64,000 bases of DNA from Kineobactrum sediminis. Lineage in GTDB: Bacteria; Pseudomonadota; Gammaproteobacteria; Pseudomonadales; Halieaceae. The notes below the pieces were generated by a model. That model searched no databases. It worked only from the letters and a program-made list of their open reading frames with translations, and was not told the origin of the DNA. The stretch covers positions 62,001 through 126,000 of the forward strand of contig NZ_PKLZ01000003.1 in NCBI RefSeq assembly GCF_002868715.1, given 5' to 3'. Numbering within the stretch: the first letter of the stretch is position 1; every line of letters starts with the position of its first letter. A program made the position numbers and the translations under genes. This document shows positions 46,095 to 54,117 of the stretch, piece by piece.

Positions 46095-48019
46095 TGCGCC
46101 GCGCCTTTTCCGATAACGCAAAAGAGCTGATGGTTACACCATGGGTGTGTCTGGCTCTATTCACCTGTCTTGTTTTTGCTGCGTGGATTTATTGGCCCGG
46201 TCAGTCCGGCGCCTACATTCTTGATGACCAGAGCAGTCTGCTACCCTTGGAGCGCCTCGCGGAAAGCCCGGAACTGTTCGAGGATTTTGTCTACGGAGAT
46301 CGCTCCGGCCGGTTGGGTCGATCGGTTTCGATGCTGACATTTTCCCTGGAAAAAATCTTTACCGACGGCAGTGTCGCTACCCTGAAGCGCCACTCGATAC
46401 TGCTTCACGTATTGATTGCTACCCTGGTTTTCTGGCTGGCCTATTTATTGTGCCAGGCCCTCGAATATCCGCGTCCCGCGTGGTTGGCGTTGCTGGCCAT
46501 GGCGGTGTGGTTATTCGCGCCGCAACAGACCAGTACCGTTTTATACAGCGTTCAGCGCATGGCCATGCTGGCGACACTGTTCGTTTTACTGGCGCTGGTG
46601 TTTTACCTGAAGGCGCGCGCGGCACTGGGTGTCAGCCGGTCGGCATGGTTGTGGTTGGCGCTATCCGGGCTTTCGGCAGGACTGGCACCTTTTGCCAAGG
46701 AAAATGGCATTCTCGCAGTACCTTTGATTATCGTGATTGAAGCCACACTGCTACGCGGCAGGTTGGTTGATGGTCGCAGCTGGACAGCGCTTCGGCAGGG
46801 CGCGTGGTTACTGATGGGGGTCGGAGTTGTTTTTGTCTTTGCCTATTTTTTCCTTAATTTCGAGCAAATTAAGAATGGTTACGATAGGCGGAGTTTTACC
46901 CTCGGGGAGCGCTTGCTGACCCAACCGGTTATTCTGTGGGATTACGTCACCCAGTTTTATTGGCCAGACCTCTCCCGGTTGGGGGTTTTTCACGACGATT
47001 TCCCGGTGTCGTCATCGCTGACGGCTTCCTCGGACGCCGCCCTGGCATTGGCCGGCTGGCTCCTGTTGCTGGCGATTGCACTACTTTGTGCCTGGTACGG
47101 TGTTGCCTGGATTGTTCCCGGGCTCTTATTTTTCTTTCTGGGTGCACACAGCCTGGAGTCCGGTTTTTTTGCGCTTGAATTGTATTTTGAGCATCGTAAT
47201 TATTTGCCGAGCGTGGCACTGGCATTGTTGCCTGCCTTCACGGCAGGCGAGATCGGCCGACGCTGGCCGGCACTCACAACACCGTTAATAGCTTGGGGGG
47301 GCATTGCGGTCTTGGCGCTTGCACTCAAGACCGTTTCCCAGGTGCAGATCTGGTCGAGCCCCACCTTGCTGGCATTGCATCATCTCAATGGCCATCCGGA
47401 TTCGGTGCGGGCCAACACCGACATGGCGACGCGTCTGGCAGGCTTGGGGGACTACGACGCAGCGCTGGAGTTTTCCACAGCAGGATTCAACGCCAGCCAG
47501 ACGCAAAAAGCGGCGCGCCTTGAACGGGCCGGCGATTTTCACCTGCGTAATATTGCACTTGCGTGCATGGCCGGAATCACAGCACCCAGGGAGCAATTGA
47601 ATGCGCTGGGCCTGGAGCATCCCAACCGTCCCATCGGCGATACCAATACTCTGGAAGTGATCGTGAAGCTGCAACGTGAAAATCGATGCCCTAGATTTGG
47701 CTGGCACTTGCTGGCCGATCGTCTGGAAGTGATTTATTTATCCGATCCCGCACCGGGCAGGGCATCGGTGGGTGTTTATACGGCTCTTTCCGTATTCATG
47801 AACGCACTTGAGCGCATGCAGTCAGCCAGTCACTATGCGGCTCTTGCCCTGGCGCAACAACCCGATAACGCGATGCTGAACCTCATGCAGCTGCATTTCA
47901 CCACCGCTTTGGGTAAAGTAGGCGAGGCAAGCTCCCTGAAACAAAAATTACAGGCGCTGCAGGCAGCGGGTAAGCTGACCGTTGCCGACCAACAAACACT
48001 CGCGCTTTACCTGGAGTAA
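46094..48019 (+). CDS. GT-C-type membrane glycosyltransferase with TPR-like C-terminus (paralogue 2)
   Basis: 641 aa. Same architecture as the preceding gene: TM1, acidic pair Asp44-Asp45 in YILDDQSSL, VQRMAMLATLFVLLALVFYL, AKENGIL, RSFTLGERLLTQ, GVFHDD and EHRNYLPSVAL (367-373 from His), then a soluble helical C-terminus (about 425-641). Conservation is confined to loops and motifs while the rest has drifted, so this is an old tandem duplication or acquisition of two related genes. Base composition looks less GC-rich than flanking housekeeping genes (by eye, not computed). Translational coupling to paralogue 1 suggests the two act together, for example as a heteromer or on two substrates. 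Confidence 0.7.
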   Translation: MRRAFSDNAKELMVTPWVCLALFTCLVFAAWIYWPGQSGAYILDDQSSLLPLERLAESPELFEDFVYGDRSGRLGRSVSMLTFSLEKIFTDGSVATLKRHSILLHVLIATLVFWLAYLLCQALEYPRPAWLALLAMAVWLFAPQQTSTVLYSVQRMAMLATLFVLLALVFYLKARAALGVSRSAWLWLALSGLSAGLAPFAKENGILAVPLIIVIEATLLRGRLVDGRSWTALRQGAWLLMGVGVVFVFAYFFLNFEQIKNGYDRRSFTLGERLLTQPVILWDYVTQFYWPDLSRLGVFHDDFPVSSSLTASSDAALALAGWLLLLAIALLCAWYGVAWIVPGLLFFFLGAHSLESGFFALELYFEHRNYLPSVALALLPAFTAGEIGRRWPALTTPLIAWGGIAVLALALKTVSQVQIWSSPTLLALHHLNGHPDSVRANTDMATRLAGLGDYDAALEFSTAGFNASQTQKAARLERAGDFHLRNIALACMAGITAPREQLNALGLEHPNRPIGDTNTLEVIVKLQRENRCPRFGWHLLADRLEVIYLSDPAPGRASVGVYTALSVFMNALERMQSASHYAALALAQQPDNAMLNLMQLHFTTALGKVGEASSLKQKLQALQAAGKLTVADQQTLALYLE

Positions 48020-48025
48020 GCCCAG

Positions 48026-48907
48026 TTGGATTTTTCCATTGTTATTCCCGCCAAGAACGAAGAGCAGGGCCTGGTCCTGTTTTTGCCGCGGTTGCGGGCC
48101 CTGCACCCTGATGCGCAGATTATTGTGGTGGATGACGGCTCTACCGACGGCACCGTGCAAGTGTGTCGTGAGGCGGGTGTGGAAGTGCTGTCGCAGCCTT
48201 ATTCCAAGGGCAATGGCGCCGCCATCAAGGCGGGTGCCCGGGCGGCAAACGGGGAATACATTGTGTTCATGGACGGTGACGGCCAGCACGATCCGGAGGA
48301 TGTCGCTCGCCTGCTGTCCCGGGTTAAGCAAGGGTATGACCTGGTGGTGGGTGCCCGCAGCGGCCGCGCGGCCCAGGCCAGTATTGCGCGGTGGAGTGCC
48401 AACGCCTTTTACAACGCGCTGGCGAGCTGGATGGTGAACCAGCGCATCGATGACCTCACCTCGGGTTTCCGGGCGGTGCACCGGCGCAAGTTCCTCAGTT
48501 TTTTATACCTTCTGCCCAATGGCTTCAGCTATCCCACCACCTCTACCATGGCCTTTTTCAGGGCGGGTTACTCGGTGGGGTTTGTGCCCATCGAGGTGGC
48601 GCAGCGGCTCGGCAAGAGCCATATCAATGTGGTGCGGGACGGGGTGCGGTTTTTCCTGATCATCTTCAAGATAGGTACCCTGTACGCGCCACTCAAGGTC
48701 TACTTCCCCATGTCGTTGTTCATGGGTGGCCTGGGTGTGGTCAATTACCTGGGTGCGGCATTCGCCACCGGTTCGCTACGATTTACCAACATGAGTACGG
48801 TGCTGGTGCTGGCCGGGATGATTGTGTTCCTGATCGGGCTCCTTTCGGAGCAGCTCACCAATCTGCAGTACAAGGACATCAATCACGAGCCTGACAGCGG
48901 CGACTGA
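48026..48907 (+). CDS. GT2 glycosyltransferase, polyprenyl-phosphate sugar synthase type
   Basis: 293 aa, TTG start at 48026, six bases after the previous stop. The GT-A fold shows VIPAKNEEQGL, the nucleotide-sugar motif IIVVDDGSTDGT and the metal-binding FMDGDGQHDPED. Two C-terminal membrane helices follow (about 222-245 and 252-275). This matches dolichyl/undecaprenyl-phosphate mannose or glucose synthases (Dpm1, ArnC, GtrB), which make the lipid-linked monosaccharides that GT-C enzymes use in the periplasm. Third gene of the operon, so it probably supplies the donor for the two upstream GT-C proteins (inference). Confidence 0.85.
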   Translation: MDFSIVIPAKNEEQGLVLFLPRLRALHPDAQIIVVDDGSTDGTVQVCREAGVEVLSQPYSKGNGAAIKAGARAANGEYIVFMDGDGQHDPEDVARLLSRVKQGYDLVVGARSGRAAQASIARWSANAFYNALASWMVNQRIDDLTSGFRAVHRRKFLSFLYLLPNGFSYPTTSTMAFFRAGYSVGFVPIEVAQRLGKSHINVVRDGVRFFLIIFKIGTLYAPLKVYFPMSLFMGGLGVVNYLGAAFATGSLRFTNMSTVLVLAGMIVFLIGLLSEQLTNLQYKDINHEPDSGD

Positions 48908-48910
48908 GGC

Positions 48911-49387
48911 TCAGGGGATGTGCAGCGCCAGGGTTTCCTTGACCTGCTCCATGACCACATAGCTGGTTGATTCCTGAACCCCGGGCAGGGTCAGCAGGGT
49001 CTCGCCGAGGAAGGCGCGGTAGGCGTTCATGTCCGCCACCCGGGCCTTGATCAGGTAGTCGAAATTGCCGGACACCAGGTAGCATTCCTGCACTTCCGGC
49101 AGCTCAAAGGCGCTTTTCTTGAACTCCTCAAAAATATCCTGGGACGTGCGGTTCAGTCGGATCTGTACGAACACCACCAGGCCTGCCCCGAGCATGTCCG
49201 GGTTGAGCATGGCCTGGTAGCCCCGAATAACCCCTTCGCGCTCCAGGCGCTTGATGCGTTCCTTGCAGGGCGTGGTGCTCAGGCCTACCTGGCGCGCGAG
49301 TTCCGCGTAGCTCATGCGCGCATCCTGCTGCAGCAAACGCAGCAGGCGGCGGTCCGTGCGGTTAAGGGCTGGCGTGTTGATTTCCAT
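48911..49387 (-). CDS. Lrp/AsnC-family transcriptional regulator
   Basis: 158 aa. N-terminal winged HTH (about 10-60, LLRLLQQDARMSYAELARQVGLS and RIKRLEREGVIRGY) and a C-terminal RAM ligand-binding domain (about 70-155). Divergent from alanine dehydrogenase; Lrp/AsnC proteins regulate adjacent ald genes in several bacteria (AldR in mycobacteria), so it is probably the local activator responding to alanine. Convergent with the glycosyltransferase operon, only three bases away. Confidence 0.93.
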   Translation of the reverse strand: MEINTPALNRTDRRLLRLLQQDARMSYAELARQVGLSTTPCKERIKRLEREGVIRGYQAMLNPDMLGAGLVVFVQIRLNRTSQDIFEEFKKSAFELPEVQECYLVSGNFDYLIKARVADMNAYRAFLGETLLTLPGVQESTSYVVMEQVKETLALHIP

Positions 49388-49464
49388 GGTGTGTCACCAT
49401 CACTCTGGTTATATCCGTTTGTCTTGACTGTATATTACGGTTCTAGGTCAGTCAGATCGACCTT

Positions 49465-49509
49465 TTTAATCGCCTGAATAAGTGGTAATAACTGCTTGTA
49501 CCGATTAAA
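49465..49509. promoter_or_regulatory. Inverted repeat in the lrp-ald intergenic region
   Basis: TTTAATCG (49465-49472) and CGATTAAA (49502-49509) form a perfect 8-bp inverted repeat with 29 bases between, in an otherwise AT-rich 190-bp divergent gap. Candidate half-sites for the adjacent Lrp-family protein. Confidence 0.4.
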
Positions 49510-49581
49510 TAGAGAGAAAAAGTCATTTTTTTAGCTCTAGCATGGCGGATTATTGAACCTACCTCACTAAGGAGCGGTGTG

Positions 49582-50700
49582 ATGATAATCGGCGTACCCA
49601 AAGAGATCAAAAACAATGAGTTTCGTATCGGCCTCACCCCCGGCGGGGTGCGCGAACTGGTGCACGACGGCCACCAGGTTCTGGTTCAACAAGACGGCGG
49701 CGCGGCGATAGGTTTTGATGATGCCCAGTATCTGGAGGCCGGCGCCGAAATCGTGGCGGATGCCGAGGCGATTTTTGCCCGCGCGGAAATGATTATCAAG
49801 GTCAAGGAGCCCCAGCCTGACGAGTGCCGCCTGTTGCGCCCCGGCCAGATTCTGTTCACTTACCTGCACCTGGCACCGGATCCTGAGCAGGCGCGCCTGT
49901 TGCTGGCGTCCGGGGCTACCTGCATTGCCTACGAAACCGTGACTTCCGCCGACCACGGCCTGCCGTTGCTGGCGCCGATGAGTGAAGTGGCGGGGCGCAT
50001 GGCAATTCAGGCCGGCGCCCACAACCTGGAGAAAACCCAGGGGGGCAACGGCGTACTATTGGGCGGCGTGCCCGGGGTAGAGCCGGCCAAGGTGCTGGTG
50101 ATTGGCGGCGGGGTAGTCGGCATCAATGCCGCGCGGATGGCCATGGGTATGGGTGCGGACGTGACCCTGCTGGACCGCTCGCTGGATCGCCTGAAAGCGC
50201 TGGACATGATATTCGGCGGCCGCCTGAAAACCGTCTATTCCACCAAGGAGGCCGTGGAGCGCTTTGCCCTGGAGGCGGACCTGGTAGTGGGTGCAGTACT
50301 GATTCCCGGCGCCGCGGCGCCAAAACTGATTACCCGCGAGCTGGTGAGCCGGATGAAGCCGGGCTCGGTGATGGTGGACGTGGCGATTGACCAGGGCGGC
50401 TGCTTTGAAACCAGCAGGGCCACCACGCACCAGGACCCGACCTATGTGGTGGACGGCGTTGTGCACTACTGTGTGGCCAACATGCCCGGCGGTGTGGCAC
50501 GGACCTCAACCATGGCCCTGACCAATGCCACCCTGAGCTATGCCGCAAGGCTTGCCCGGCTGGGTGTGCGCGAGGCGCTGGCGGCCGATGTGCACCTGCG
50601 TAACGGCCTGAATGTGCACGCGGGTGTAGTGACCCATGCCGCCGTGGCCGAGGCGCTGGGTTACGAGTACGTGGAACCGATGGTTGCCCTGGCGGGCTAA
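49582..50700 (+). CDS. ald: Alanine dehydrogenase
   Basis: 372 aa from ATG 49582, with AAGGAG eight bases upstream (the preceding GTG is in frame). Blocks: MIIGVPKEIKNNEFRIGLTP, FTYLHLAP, the NAD loop VLVIGGGVVGINAARMAMGMGADVT (positions 50092-50166), VDVAIDQGGCFETSR and NMPGGVARTST. It interconverts L-alanine and pyruvate + ammonia with NAD. Partner of the divergent Lrp-family regulator. Confidence 0.97.
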   Translation: MIIGVPKEIKNNEFRIGLTPGGVRELVHDGHQVLVQQDGGAAIGFDDAQYLEAGAEIVADAEAIFARAEMIIKVKEPQPDECRLLRPGQILFTYLHLAPDPEQARLLLASGATCIAYETVTSADHGLPLLAPMSEVAGRMAIQAGAHNLEKTQGGNGVLLGGVPGVEPAKVLVIGGGVVGINAARMAMGMGADVTLLDRSLDRLKALDMIFGGRLKTVYSTKEAVERFALEADLVVGAVLIPGAAAPKLITRELVSRMKPGSVMVDVAIDQGGCFETSRATTHQDPTYVVDGVVHYCVANMPGGVARTSTMALTNATLSYAARLARLGVREALAADVHLRNGLNVHAGVVTHAAVAEALGYEYVEPMVALAG

Positions 50701-50711
50701 GCGCGCCGCAG

Positions 50712-52883
50712 CTAGCCGCGCGCCTTCGCCTGCCGGCGGCGCGCATGCAGTACCGGCTCGGTGTACCCGTTGGGCTGCTCGCGGCCCAGCAGCACCAGGT
50801 CCCGGGCCGCCTGGAAGGCAATGCTGTTGGTAAAATCGGGCGCCATCCGCCGGTAGTCGGGGTCACCGGCGTTCTGTTTGTCCACGACCACCGCCATACG
50901 CTCCAGTGTTTCCTGTATCTGCTCTTCACTGCACACACCGTGGCGCAGCCAGTTGGCCATGTGCTGGCTGGATATGCGCAGGGTGGCACGGTCTTCCATC
51001 AGGCCGACGTCGTGTATATCCGGCACTTTGGAGCAGCCCACGCCGTGGTCTATCCAGCGCACCACGTAACCCAGGATGCCCTGGGCGTTATTGTCCAGTT
51101 CGCGCTGTATGTCCTCGCTGCTGAGCCCTTCTGCCCCTTTCAGGGGGATGGTGAGGATGTCGTCCAGCAATGCCCTGGACCGTGATTTCAGCTCCTGCTG
51201 GCGGCTTGCCACATTGGTCTCGTGGTAGTGGGTGGCGTGCAGGGTGGCGGCGGTGGGCGAGGGGACCCAGGCGGTGCTGGCCCCGGCGCGCGGGTGGCCA
51301 CCCTTGGTGGCAAGCATGTCCGCCATCAGGTCGGGCATGGCCCACATACCCTTGCCGATCTGGGCGCGGCCCAGCAGGCCGCAGGCCAGGCCGATATCCA
51401 CGTTCCAGTCCTCGTAGGCGTTGATCCAGGGCTCCTGTTTCATGGCGCCTTTGGGGGTCATGGCGCCCGCTTCCATGCTGGTGTGAATCTCGTCGCCGGT
51501 GCGGTCCAGGAAGCCGGTGTTGATGAACACGATGCGCTCTTTCGCGCGCTCGATGCAGGCCTTGAGGTTGACCGTGGTGCGGCGCTCCTCGTCCATGATG
51601 CCCAGCTTCAGGGTGTTGCGGTCCAGCCCCAGCACATCCTCAATGCGGTTGAACAAATCACAGGTGAAGGTGACCTCATCGGGGCCGTGCATTTTCGGCT
51701 TGACGATATAGACGTTGCCGCGACGGGAATTGCGCAGCGGGCCGGGGCCGCGGAGGTCGTGCAGGGCAATCATCGCGGTGAACAGGCCGTCCATGATGCC
51801 CTCGGGAATTTCATTGCCGTGACTGTCCAGGATGGCATCGTTGGTCATCAGGTGGCCGACGTTGCGGGTGAACATCAGGCTGCGCCCGGGCAGTACCAGC
51901 TCTTCGCCATCGACTCCGGTGAACACGCGGTCCGGGTTCAGGCGCCGGGTAATGGTATCACTGCCCTTCTGTACGGACTCCTGCAGGTCGCCGCGCATCA
52001 GGCCCAGCCAATTGCGATACACCACCACCTTGTCCTGGGCATCCACTGCGGCGATGGAGTCTTCACAGTCCTGGATGGTGGTCAGCGCCGCCTCCAGCAC
52101 AAGGTCTTTTACACCCGCCAGGTCGGTGCTGCCGATGGGGCTTGTCCGGTCTATCTGGATGTCAATGTGCAGGCCGTTGTGGTGCAGGAGGATGTTGTGC
52201 GGCGCATTGGGCTCGCCGGCGTAACCGCGAAACTGGGCGGGTTCCAGCAGTGAGCTGATCTGGCCTTCCTGCAGTACCACCTGCAGTGTGCCATTAACCA
52301 CGGTGTAGGCGGTGGCCTGGGTGTGATCACCGGTAGACAGCGGGCAATAGCGATTGAGGAAGTCCCGGGCCCAGGCGATCACCTTGTCACCGCGCACCGG
52401 GTTGTAGGCCCCGCCGCGTTCGGCCCCATCGTCCTCGGGAATCACATCGGTACCGTAAAGGGCATCATACAGGCTGCCCCAGCGCGCGTTGGCGGCATTC
52501 AGGGCGTAGCGGGCGTTCATTACCGGGACTACCAGCTGGGGGCCGGCGAGGGCAGCAATTTCCTCATCCACATTGCTGGTAGTGATGCTGAAATCTTCCG
52601 GTTCCGGTAACAGGTAGCCAAGGTCCTGGAGAAACGCCTTGTAAGCCGCGCGATCGTAATCCGGCCCCGGATTCGCCCGGTGCCAGGCATCAATCTGTGC
52701 CTGGATATCATCGCGTTGCAGTAACAGCGCATGGTTGCGCGGCGCAAAGTCATTGACGATCTCTTCCAGCCCCTGCCAGAACGCCTCGGCTGTGACCCCG
52801 GTACCGGGGGCAATATCCTGTTCCAGCAACTGGTGCAATTCCATGGCAACGCGCAGGCCGCCCTGTTCAATTCGCTCGGTCAT
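50712..52883 (-). CDS. glcB: Malate synthase G
   Basis: 723 aa, the expected length of the monomeric G isoform. Core segments: [64 protein letters not shown] and [20 protein letters not shown] with the catalytic Asp region. It condenses glyoxylate with acetyl-CoA to malate. The isocitrate lyase gene is not in the window. AGGAG lies before the ATG. A palindrome upstream (52927-52941) is shared with the adjacent lysR gene. Confidence 0.98.
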   Translation of the reverse strand: MTERIEQGGLRVAMELHQLLEQDIAPGTGVTAEAFWQGLEEIVNDFAPRNHALLLQRDDIQAQIDAWHRANPGPDYDRAAYKAFLQDLGYLLPEPEDFSITTSNVDEEIAALAGPQLVVPVMNARYALNAANARWGSLYDALYGTDVIPEDDGAERGGAYNPVRGDKVIAWARDFLNRYCPLSTGDHTQATAYTVVNGTLQVVLQEGQISSLLEPAQFRGYAGEPNAPHNILLHHNGLHIDIQIDRTSPIGSTDLAGVKDLVLEAALTTIQDCEDSIAAVDAQDKVVVYRNWLGLMRGDLQESVQKGSDTITRRLNPDRVFTGVDGEELVLPGRSLMFTRNVGHLMTNDAILDSHGNEIPEGIMDGLFTAMIALHDLRGPGPLRNSRRGNVYIVKPKMHGPDEVTFTCDLFNRIEDVLGLDRNTLKLGIMDEERRTTVNLKACIERAKERIVFINTGFLDRTGDEIHTSMEAGAMTPKGAMKQEPWINAYEDWNVDIGLACGLLGRAQIGKGMWAMPDLMADMLATKGGHPRAGASTAWVPSPTAATLHATHYHETNVASRQQELKSRSRALLDDILTIPLKGAEGLSSEDIQRELDNNAQGILGYVVRWIDHGVGCSKVPDIHDVGLMEDRATLRISSQHMANWLRHGVCSEEQIQETLERMAVVVDKQNAGDPDYRRMAPDFTNSIAFQAARDLVLLGREQPNGYTEPVLHARRRQAKARG

Positions 52884-52926
52884 ATAGTGTCATCCTCTCC
52901 TGACTGGCAAGCATAGCAGGGCCTGC

Positions 52927-52941
52927 GCTCATTGCATGGAG
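52927..52941. promoter_or_regulatory. Imperfect copy of the LysR-linked palindrome, upstream of glcB
   Basis: Shares the 10-base core TCATTGCATG and 11 of 15 positions with the perfect palindrome at 53986-54000. Its centre is about 50 bases before the glcB ATG, near the -35 region of any glcB promoter (a TATGCT-like -10 lies downstream of it). Confidence 0.45.
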
Positions 52942-53017
52942 GGCAGTCTACGGGCTGGACTGAAGATTTAGCTAATTTATCGTTTTTATCGCGGAGATTC
53001 CCGCGGTGAATAAGAAG

Positions 53018-53980
53018 TCAGGGCAGCGGCGGTTTACCGTCCAGTTCCCGCGCGGTATCGGCGATCAGTTTGCGCAGCCAGCGATTGGAGGGATTGTGCT
53101 GTAGCAGGGGGCTCCAGGCCATCTTCAGTTCCAGCGGTGGAATCGCAAAGGGCGGTTCCCGCAGTACGACCCGGGGGTTGTCGTGCTTGAGTAACGCGGC
53201 CCGGGTAGGCAGTGTTGCAATCAGGTCGTTCTGCTCCGCCAGGGTCATCGCCGCCTGGTAGTGGCGAGTAAACACCCTGATCTGGCGTTTTTTGCCGAGT
53301 TTGGCCAGGGCACCGTCCACCCAGCCCAGGCGCTGGACATCATCCGGGTCCACGCCGACCCCGATGCCCATGCCGGTCTTGCTGACCCAGATATGCTTGG
53401 CCTGCAGGTAGTTATCCAGGCTGAAGTCTTCCAGCACCGGGTTGTCCGGGCTCAGCAGGCAGGAGAAGCTGTCGTTCCACAGGTGGATCTGGTGAAAGGA
53501 CTGTGGCATGGAATCAAACCGGTTGATCACCATATCCACCTTGCCGCGCTCGACATCGAGAAAGCTGACATCGGAGGGCGTCATGATGTCCAGGGTAAGC
53601 CCCGGGGCCTGTACCCGCAGCTTGCCCAGTACGGCGGGCAGCAGCGTGGATTCAGCGTAGTCGCTGGCCATGATCCGGAATACGCGGTGGGCATTCTCCG
53701 GTTCAAAGGCGGAGCGCTGTTGCACCGCGTACTCGATATTGCTGAGGACATCGCGTACCAGCGGCGCCAGTTCCAGCGCCCGCTCAGTGGGGGTCATGCC
53801 ATCCGAGGTGCGCACCAGCAGTGGGTCGTCAAACAGGTCCCGCAGCCGCCGCAGGCCATTGCTCATGGCCGGCTGTGACAGGTTCAGCTGCTGTGCCGCC
53901 TGGGTGACGTTGCACTCTCGCAACAGTGCGTCCAGGTAGACCAGCAGATTGAGGTCGATTCGGTTGAGGTTCACAGGCAA
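53018..53980 (-). CDS. LysR-family transcriptional regulator
   Basis: 320 aa. N-terminal winged HTH (about 5-65, NLLVYLDALLRECNVTQAAQ and LNLSQPAMSNGLRRLRDLF), like the NodD/LeuO-type branch, and a substrate-binding domain (about 95-310). Upstream of glcB on the same strand and divergent from an acyl-CoA dehydrogenase. A perfect T-N11-A palindrome begins six bases before its start codon. It probably controls both neighbours and itself; the inducer is unknown. Confidence 0.92.
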   Translation of the reverse strand: MPVNLNRIDLNLLVYLDALLRECNVTQAAQQLNLSQPAMSNGLRRLRDLFDDPLLVRTSDGMTPTERALELAPLVRDVLSNIEYAVQQRSAFEPENAHRVFRIMASDYAESTLLPAVLGKLRVQAPGLTLDIMTPSDVSFLDVERGKVDMVINRFDSMPQSFHQIHLWNDSFSCLLSPDNPVLEDFSLDNYLQAKHIWVSKTGMGIGVGVDPDDVQRLGWVDGALAKLGKKRQIRVFTRHYQAAMTLAEQNDLIATLPTRAALLKHDNPRVVLREPPFAIPPLELKMAWSPLLQHNPSNRWLRKLIADTARELDGKPPLP

Positions 53981-53985
53981 GCCTT

Positions 53986-54000
53986 ATTCATTGCATGAAT
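53986..54000. promoter_or_regulatory. LysR-type operator (T-N11-A palindrome)
   Basis: ATTCATTGCATGAAT is a perfect dyad (ATTCAT / ATGAAT around TGC) and fits the T-N11-A rule of LysR-family sites. It lies directly before the lysR start and about 44-58 bases before the predicted start of the divergent acyl-CoA dehydrogenase transcript, a usual activator position. Confidence 0.6.
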
Positions 54001-54007
54001 GCCGGAA

Positions 54008-54037
54008 ATGACGGCTATAGATTGGGTAAATTATACT
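54008..54037 (+). promoter_or_regulatory. Candidate promoter of the acyl-CoA dehydrogenase gene
   Basis: ATGACG (54008-54013), 18-bp spacer, TATACT (54032-54037). The weak -35 with a good -10, next to a LysR palindrome, suits an activated promoter. Confidence 0.4.
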
Positions 54038-54117
54038 GACCCCAGTAAGATTGCCAAGTAGGGTTCGCTATAATCCACCGACAGGTAATTTCCCACACGT
54101 CAATAAGGCTCAGTTCC

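Noticed and set aside
52975-53010. CGCGG/CCGCG hairpin after lysR as a terminator
   Set aside because: On the minus strand the stem is followed by A residues and not by T residues.
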